Below, piece after piece: positions 57,410-64,000 of a stretch of 64,000 nt of DNA. The translations under genes and the position numbers were made by a program. A model generated the notes under the pieces. That model had not been told where the DNA came from and searched no databases. It saw only the letters and a list, made by a program, of their open reading frames with translations. Within the stretch, counting starts at the first letter, position 1; each line of letters begins with the position of its first letter. Origin of the DNA: Xestospongia bergquistia (taxonomy: Eukaryota; Porifera; Demospongiae; Haplosclerida; Petrosiidae); NCBI GenBank assembly GCA_963965975.1, contig OZ014420.1, positions 3,250,001 through 3,314,000 on the forward strand. The letters are read 5' to 3'.

Positions 57410-57745
57410 ATAATTATTAGTCAGTGGTGGAGCAACCTAATGAGTTGAAGAAATATTAGCTCAATCCCCATACAGTCAAAATGTTCAGTTGATAATTTTC
57501 TTTAATTATACATGTAAACTAGGAATACACATATGCATAAAGCCTCATGCTATGTGGACAGATGTGTTACCAGTAATAGTTGATTTATTCATTAAAAATA
57601 AACATTCTTGTGGTTACATATTCTGAAAAGTAATTGATTACATGCTTAAGTGTAACAAATATACAAACATGTGAGTTCAGTCCAAGACATTATTGAACCT
57701 GTACATGATTAATTGTCTTGCACCAAGAGACTTGGTAATATATAT
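57410..57745. other. No recognisable gene
   Basis: AT-rich spacer between the copia element and the next inverted-repeat element; nothing supported. Confidence 0.45.
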
Positions 57746-57750
57746 GTAGG

Positions 57751-58460
57751 TAGCCTCATACCCAGGTGTTCACAAAAGAAAAGAACACCTGGTATCTACT
57801 GGTGTGTAATTATTCAAATAATGACGTCATAATTACAACATTCTATAGAAAATGATGAATCAATAGGTTGGGTTTATGTTGATTACATTTTATTCACTAC
57901 ACAAGTCCAACGATTCTTGATGGATCACAAGCTAGGTCATGGCTTCAAACGGTCTAGTTTTGTGCACAGGTTTAGTGAAAACAATAGAGTGTTACAATTG
58001 TTCAGTAGAATTGGGATCTAAAATGATTGAGCTTTGTAAATAACTGGTTGATCCATTATTAGAGGTACTAAAGTACTTATTATTAACTCAGAACAGCTTT
58101 TTTCAGTACCAACAAGATCACACTTGTGATCCATCATTAATGAGAGGATTTGGAAATACAAAATCATTCCAAAACCAGTTAGTAACTACACAAAGACAGC
58201 TTTTTTGTCATATATGGCTTCATCAGACCAAAAATTCTGCTTTAAGTGATAGATTTAGGTTCTTTAGATCATAACGTAAAACAGCAGAGAAGTTGCTATC
58301 TGCACTACAGGCAGTCCATCATAGGTAATAGAACATTATGGTCAAAAGAATTTTTACGTCATAGTTGATGAAGTATTCCTACTTCCCAAGAAGAAATTGC
58401 ATGCACAAGCAGTAGTTACCAGGTGTCCTTTTCTTTTGTGAACACCTGGATACGAGGCTA
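57751..58460. mobile_element. Inverted-repeat element, 710 bp
   Basis: Ends TAGCCTCATACCCAGGTGTT and, inverted, TAGCCTCGTATCCAGGTGTT, followed by matching CACAAAAGAAAAG on both arms. Same family as 54036-54602 and 38307-40563; its interior is alignable with 40128-40510. No coding potential. Flanks (TATGTAGGTA, TATGTAAGATA) are similar but do not form a clean target duplication. Confidence 0.8.
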
Positions 58461-58464
58461 GTAT

Positions 58465-59540
58465 GTAAGATATTCTTTATGTACTTTAATATACAACATT
58501 AAAGCACATGAAGAATATCCTACACTAGCTAGGTACTAGTACTAGCATATAAATATAATCACATATACAAATGTATGTATGTATATGATATATGAATTAT
58601 ATATACTGAGTTCAAGGTGTTTGACTTGAACAAAGTCTGCAATATTAATATAATAATTGAGGGTGAGGCTTTTATATGTTGCATAATTATAAGAATCTTC
58701 TTTATCTAGAAATCTAAGAAAGGATTAGCACTTAATTATTGTGATGTTCTCATCTGTTTTAAGAGATAATCTGGTACAATCATCTATATCATGACTCCAC
58801 TCCTGGTAGAGTATCTATGAGACAATGAGTTATTTATCATAAGCACTTGTTGAGAAAATTGAAATGTTAATGTTGTCTAAATCATATGAATTAGTACTGT
58901 TCTGTTCACTTCTTTAATAATTATTCAATTTTATTCATTTATCAATTCATTGTCATATTTCAAACTTTGATATCTTTCAAATTTTTTACAATTGAATGTA
59001 GTAAGTACATACTCAACAAAAATATTATAATTTTTATATACCATAGATGTCATACATAAATCCTTTTTATAAAAAAAAGTTCGTTGTTTTAGTTGTTAGG
59101 TAACTGTTCAGGTTGATAGTGATATATTTAAAAAACAGTAACTAATGGTGTGAAACTCTTCACAGACCAAGAAATAAAAGTTAATATTTTTTATGTCTAA
59201 ATTATTTTATCAGAAGAAGTGATGTTAATCTGTTCATGTTGGAAATGATTGTGGTTTATTGGAATTTTAATTATGGAACATATCTTGGGTGTGACATCGA
59301 GATTTTGTGAGTCATACTGAAGCTTTTCATGGTTCTTTGTATCATTCTACTCATCTCTTTTTTTAATTTTTACTATCAAAGGCAATAAAATGCAAATAAC
59401 AAAAGCTGAATATAACATACAGTCTTGTGTTAGATGTTTATGTCCTAGCAAACGAGTTCTACCATAGCTCAGAGCATATACAAAACCATGCCATTTAGTC
59501 TTTTCAAGATGCCGTACACTAATAACACTGGAAGAAAGTT
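58465..59540. other. No recognisable gene
   Basis: AT-rich; I see neither coding sequence nor repeats that can be supported. Confidence 0.45.
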
Positions 59541-59670
59541 AGAATATTGTGGTATCTTATGTTTATATATTGCGCATCTGCAGTTGGCCAGTGGGCATGT
59601 TGATGTTTTTATGTACACAATAAAGAAAATTGTCTATAGTTAAGGAGAGACATAATACTGGCAACGAGGT

Positions 59671-60400
59671 GTGATGGCGACTAATATTGGTCAACCTAGT
59701 GAGTTCGATCCCCAGACAGAGTCTTTATTGGCTTATATGGAAAGAATACAGTTATTTTATCGAGTGAATGACATTAAAGCTGCCAGACAGGTACCTTTCC
59801 TATTATCGCTGATAGATAGTAAGAATTACTCATTTTTGAGAGACATGATGTCCCCGACTTTACCCCAAGAAGCAATCTTTGAAGATCTAGTGAAGGTTTT
59901 AGAGGAGCACTTTCAACCACAGCCACTAGTCATAGCAGAGACATTTAAGTTTTGTAACTCTAAACAACAATCGTCACAGTCAGTAGCTGATTTTAAAGCA
60001 GAAGTAAAGAAGTTGGCCAGCACATACAAGTTTGAGGGCCACTTGTCAGAGGCACTTCGCAACTTGTTTGTATGTGGACTGCGTGATCACAAAACGTAGC
60101 AACATTTACTCACTCTAGTAGATCTAACATTTGAGAAGGCTGTGCAAACAGCTTAAGGCAATGAAATGGCAGAGAAAAAGGCCAGAGACATGATCTAGAT
60201 TGAAGCCTGTCCCTTAGCTGATTTAAATAAGCTCTCAACACCTAATCCTCCAGCTTGTTACAGATGTGGTAAAACAGAGCACAAGTCTAGTAAATGTTGT
60301 TGTAAGAGTGGGTGTGTCATAATTGTGGCAAAAGAGGCCACATTGTTGCAGCATGTAGAGGAGGACCTTGTAATCAGCACCCAAAATCTTGAAGATTGCG
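59671..60400 (+). pseudogene. gypsy gag with zinc knuckles
   Basis: Starts MMATNIGQPSEFDPQTESLL shortly after the primer site; capsid motifs ARQVPFLLSLIDSKNYSFLR, HFQPQPLVIAETFKF, SVADFKAEVKKLASTYKF; first stop at 60097. Knuckle CYRCGKTEHKSSKC at about 60260-60300, and a second (CGKRGHIVAAC-like) frame-shifted right after it. Confidence 0.85.
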
Positions 60401-60479
60401 TGTACAAAAAGACAAAACAAATTTGATTACTCTTTCTCCTAGTGATACAGGTAGTACGGAAGATCTACATGTTTGCATG

Positions 60480-60700
60480 AGTAAATGATGTCCCCTGCAG
60501 CCATATTAGTAGATCTAGTCATAGAAGGCAAGAGGTTGTTTATGGAGGTTGACACAGGTGTGGCCATGTCAATAATTTCACATGACACACTACTGACACT
60601 TCTTCCACGAAAAAATTCCACTGGCTGGTAAAGATGTCTTACAAGAAGCAGACAAAATTATTAATATTGTATGTATCAGAGAATCCATGTTCTAGTTTAC
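60480..60700 (+). pseudogene. gypsy protease remnant
   Basis: Reads LVIEGKRLFMEVDTGVAMSI with D-T-G at the active site (about 60513-60575). After about 60700 the polyprotein jumps to integrase-linked sequence. Confidence 0.65.
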
Positions 60701-60829
60701 TTGGTTAAGCAAGCTTAAACTGAATGCCCTTGAGTTGGAAATAGCTAGTGTGAAGATTGAACTAGAAGAAGCAGAATCGGCTGAACTAAATGCCTTTCTG
60801 TCAACAGACATAGTCTCTGCCAGCTAAAT

Positions 60830-61302
60830 CTCCATTGCACCATGGGAGTGGCCAGATTGCCCTTGGCAACATTTGCACCTAGACTTTGCTGGCCCATTTC
60901 CTGGACAAATTGCATCTCTTGGTGATTGATGCACACAGTAAATGGCCTGAAGTATTTATTATGACATCTGCTACTTCATCCAAGACTACTGAACTCTTAC
61001 ATACATTGTTTTCATCCTATGGTCTACCAGTGCAGATAGTCACAGATAATGGCACTCAATTCATTTCTGCTGAGTTTCAAGAATTCTTGCAAAATAACGG
61101 TGTCAAACACATACATTTGTCCCCATATCACCCCTCTTCAAACAGACAAGTTGAACGAATTGTTCAAACATTTAAAAGAGCCATGATGGTTAATACCAAA
61201 GTTGGACAATCACGACTAGCCCAATTTTTACTCTCTTACCGTTGTACTCCACATAGCACAACTGGTGTGGCTCCCTCTGAGTTATTTTTAAACATACCTT
61301 GA
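60830..61302 (+). pseudogene. gypsy integrase core
   Basis: APWEWPDCPWQHLHLDFAGP (first Asp), VTDNGTQFISAEFQEFLQNN (second Asp), SNRQVERIVQTFKRAM (Glu) and HSTTGVAPSELF. The HHCC finger upstream is missing and one frameshift lies near 60890-60925. Ends at a stop at 61300-61302. Confidence 0.87.
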
Positions 61303-61305
61303 GAA

Positions 61306-61585
61306 CAAGCACTGTTATTCTGAAAGTATTCTGAATCATTTCTGCATGCATTACTGAGAATTACATGAATTTTATCTGAAAATATTCTAATTCATATATG
61401 AATGTCATCTACTTTTATGCACACCAATATATATAAATATTATCTGAAATGATATATTGGAATATCATGTAAAATTTTTCTGAATGTGAAATTATATAGA
61501 ATATATACTATAATAAATTGAATCAGTCTGAAATGTGAACACAACACAACTATATCAAAAATAAGTGTCAAGTCAATATATTAAT
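61306..61585. other. AT-rich spacer
   Basis: Very AT-rich, with recurring CTGAAA-type words (TTATCTGAAA near 61370 and 61440); nothing coding. Confidence 0.45.
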
Positions 61586-61589
61586 GAAA

Positions 61590-61915
61590 CTCCCAGTATT
61601 TTCTGTTAGGTTTCTTTTGTCTTTTACCACTGACTTGAGCTTTTTGAATCATGTCTTTTGAGAGGGTTCCATAAATATATCCTCTAGTTGGTTCATTCTT
61701 GGAAAGCCTCTTCCTTTTCCATAGAAAGACATCTCCTAAACATTGAAATGACTGCAATGACTTGTTAACTGCCTGTACTTATTATCTCTAACTGATCAAA
61801 GCTGGACTTCTTTTGACCACTAGCAGAACAAACAAGAGCTGGAAGTTCTATCTCTGGAATTTGTTCCATAAGATGGCAATCAAGCATGATATATGCATAC
61901 ATATCTATGAAGAAA
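61590..61915 (-). CDS. Probable 3' exons of the serial-exon gene
   Basis: Minus-strand stretches about 61785-61910 (IMLDCHLMEQIPEIELPALV, CSASGQKKSSFDQ) and about 61600-61735 (FLWKRKRLSKNEPTRGYIYG, LSKDMIQKAQVSGKRQKKPN) are open, with plausible AG acceptors. The second is strongly basic and ends in a stop-containing region. Domain unknown. They lie in the same orientation as, and downstream of, the exon series at 62715-63876 and may be its C-terminus. Confidence 0.45.
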
Positions 61916-62329
61916 ATACAGTGTGATAAGAACAATTACAATAGCTTTACCATCACTACAGTACATGTATGTACCAGTAGCCAGTTTTTCATTTTGGTAT
62001 GAAATTAATACTGATTGTCTGTTAGAATATAGACTACATGTTAATGAAAGACCATTATTTCTAACGTACCCTTCTTTGATATCAGAACTTTGACATGACT
62101 AAGGATAATATAGAGTTTAAAGGTAGTGGTGAAATATGTTAGAGTACCTGTGATGATATTTTGGATTGAGTTTTCTTTATCTAAACATATAAAATTGTCA
62201 AGTACTCTTATGACTAACTTACAAGGAGAGTTCAAGAGCACATCTTACTACTCTATACCAGAGATAATAATCAACTTCAATCCATTAATAGACTGAAGTG
62301 GAGTATTATATATTGTCATTTACACACAC

Positions 62330-62370
62330 ACACTCATACCATATATATATATGTATATATACATATATCT
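62330..62370. repeat. TA/CA-rich microsatellite
   Basis: ACACACACAC followed by a short TATATATATGTATATATACA run. Confidence 0.75.
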
Positions 62371-62449
62371 GTATCAATAGATGACTGATCTAACAAATAA
62401 ACTTTTTATGAAGTTTGTTAAGTAGGCTAGTGGTGTGAATGAATGTCTT

Positions 62450-62640
62450 GTAAAATACAGTGTAAATGCATAACCATTCACATATTAAGTGTAAATAGGC
62501 TGGCATATACAGTGAAAACGCATAATCATTGACCTATTAAGTGTAAATAGGCTGGCATAATAGTGTAAACACATAACTATTCAACTATTAAGTGTAAATA
62601 AGCTGGCATATATAGTGTAAATGCATTTGATGTAAGCTAG
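62450..62640. repeat. 52-bp tandem repeat, about 3.5 copies
   Basis: Units around 62498, 62550 and 62601 share TATTAAGTGTAAATAGGCTG and GCATAACCATTCA-like words. No coding sense; lies in the interval between the exons at 61910 and 62715. Confidence 0.8.
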
Positions 62641-62714
62641 TGTCATTCAATATGCCAATTTTGTCATTAAGGATATGACTTACCAAATTTTAAAATATTA
62701 AAGAGTTGACCAAC

Positions 62715-63876
62715 CTTATTAGCTTGAGAAGGATTATTTCCAATGTCTATAGGATTATCCTTCTTCATTGTGTTATCCTAAGAGAAAAGATATTACTATC
62801 AATTATGTAAGTTAAGATGATAATATATGCTGTTTCTTTCTCTTAATCTTTTGAGGATGTATAAGTCAAGACACAAAGGAATTAAAACCAAATTTACCTT
62901 AGCTTGAGATGTTTTCTCTTCAGTCGACTCAGTACCTTCACTACTACTATTACTAACAACTCTCTTTTTCTCCTGTAAATAAAGCATATTTCTTTTTTTA
63001 CTATGGGCCATTGTGATACCTTGTGTGTATTCTTCCTCTGAAAAGCAGGTAAGAAAATAAATAATAGGCTAAAATGATGTAGAAAATATACCTTAGTATG
63101 AAATATTTCCTCTTCGCTTGACTCAGTTAAGTCATCATTAGCACTAGTGTGTGTTTTCCATTTTCTTTTCTATGAAACATCACAAATGTTCAAATAAAAT
63201 TGTTCTAAATACCTGGTGTGTTTCTTTCTACTGTAGAATCCCTGGAACATAGCTTAAATTCACTTAATGAGATAGCAAAGACACTTTACTTTAGTTTTAG
63301 ACATCTCTTTTTCAATGGAACGAGTGGAGTCATCTCCATTGGTAGTACCACTCTTCCTCCCCTAGAAGTAATGTTCAGTAATTTAAAATTGAAAATTACC
63401 ATTATGTAGTGTTGTATCACCTGTTGAGATGTTCCTTTCTTTTGTCTGAAACATACATGTGTATATTAGGTCAATTATTATAATTAACAAACTTACTTTA
63501 GAATGTGATGTCTCTTCTTCCTCTGAAGTATTTAAGCTATCATCACTACTTATGTCTTTCTTCCTTTTTCTGTTCCGACATTCCTTTTCCTTACTCAATC
63601 CCTGGATCATATTTAAGTTAACTCAATAAGCAAGTCAAGAAACTTACTTTAGCTTTAATCTCAGAATCTTCAGTTGAGTCAGTGCTGTCATCTGTCTTTG
63701 TTTCCTTTACAAAAGTTAAAAACACTTTTAAATTTAAGTGACATTATTATACCTAGTGGATATAAGTAAGTTTAGACAAAGAAGTCATGAAACTTACCTT
63801 AGTTTGTGAAGGCCCTTGTTTGAGAGCATTAATTGACTTTCTCATCACGATTGTTTCTCCAGCTTTTCTTTTGTCT
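62715..63876 (-). CDS. Serial small exons, Lys/Ser/Glu-rich protein
   Basis: Seven exons on the minus strand, from high to low coordinate: 63798-63876, 63648-63704, 63497-63601, 63290-63361, 63092-63169, 62898-62972 and 62715-62777. All but the first are exact multiples of three (57, 105, 72, 78, 75, 63 nt), start and end in phase 0 and have GT/AG borders. Each encodes a similar plan: basic start (KRKKD, KRKWK, EKKRV), Ser/Asp/Glu-rich middle (SSDDSLNTSEEEE) and a Lys end (PSQTK, EIKAK, SHSK, SKTK, FHTK, SQAK). This points to exon duplication in a disordered, perhaps nuclear, protein. No stops occur. Function unknown. Confidence 0.65.
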
Positions 63877-64000
63877 CTATAAAGTAAGTATTGCCTATGC
63901 TTAAGTTAGCGGTTATTACCTGAACTTTCATCTTCCTAATCTTTTTCTACAGTACATATCATGTAATACTACAAAAAGATGTCTTACCTTAATTCTTGAT

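Larger units (their letters stand above)
59548..61305 (+). mobile_element. gypsy element with RT and RNase H deleted
   Basis: A probable 5' LTR end (about 59548-59652) and primer-like site TGGCAACGAGG (59659) precede gag. Gag (59671-60160), zinc knuckles, protease and then directly integrase (60830-61302) follow; RT and RNase H are absent. No 3' LTR found before AT-rich sequence. Confidence 0.75.

Overview
The window is AT-rich animal DNA with many very short introns (about 50-60 nt), small exons and a dense load of decayed transposons. The gene content fits a demosponge and looks most like Amphimedon: an ATP synthase OSCP gene with tiny introns, an FBXL13-like F-box/LRR gene, and a multi-exon cluster combining ZU5-like, CARD-like and Death-like domains, a style expanded in sponge innate-immunity gene sets. 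The organism is inferred from style and content; nothing in the sequence proves it.

Layout. 1-4.8 kb: one acidic, Ser/Gln-rich minus-strand exon at the left edge, then degenerate repeats. 4.9-9.1 kb: plus-strand OSCP-like gene whose fifth intron holds a whole piggyBac element with TTAA ends. 9.3-12 kb: 81-bp and 128-bp tandem repeats, a small inverted-repeat element carrying a Crypton/QRICH1-type fragment, a GC-rich foldback and a solo LTR. 13.7-21.4 kb: three broken Ty3/gypsy elements of alternating orientation, joined through truncated pol genes. 21.4-23.5 kb: FBXL13-like gene (minus) with an internal 193-bp inverted duplication and a minisatellite. 23.6-26.3 kb: 5'-truncated non-LTR element with a restriction-like endonuclease tail and a 13-bp target duplication, lying antisense next to that gene.

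27-38 kb: two recently duplicated, partly chimeric copies of a gene with acidic N-terminal exons and ZU5-like and CARD-like exons, plus older relics. 38.3-40.6 kb: an inverted-repeat element interrupted by a LINE pseudogene. 40.8-46.6 kb: further CARD/Death relics, one Death-domain exon being split by a complete but stop-ridden gypsy element. 46.9-52.7 kb: hAT transposase pseudogenes, one containing a pogo-like MITE. 52.9-53.5 kb: relic of a phosphorylase-kinase regulatory subunit gene. 54-61.3 kb: two related inverted-repeat elements, a copia element without RT and a gypsy element without RT. 61.6-64 kb: minus-strand gene made of serial small phase-0 exons encoding Lys/Ser/Glu-rich segments.

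Nearly all transposon genes carry stops or frameshifts. The parts most likely still functional are the OSCP exons, the serial-exon gene at the right end and possibly parts of the ZU5/CARD locus. I found no convincing rRNA, tRNA or CRISPR, and no clearly undescribed system; the best candidates for novelty are the ZU5/CARD duplication, the serial-exon gene and the inverted duplication with its matching minisatellite in the FBXL13-like gene.
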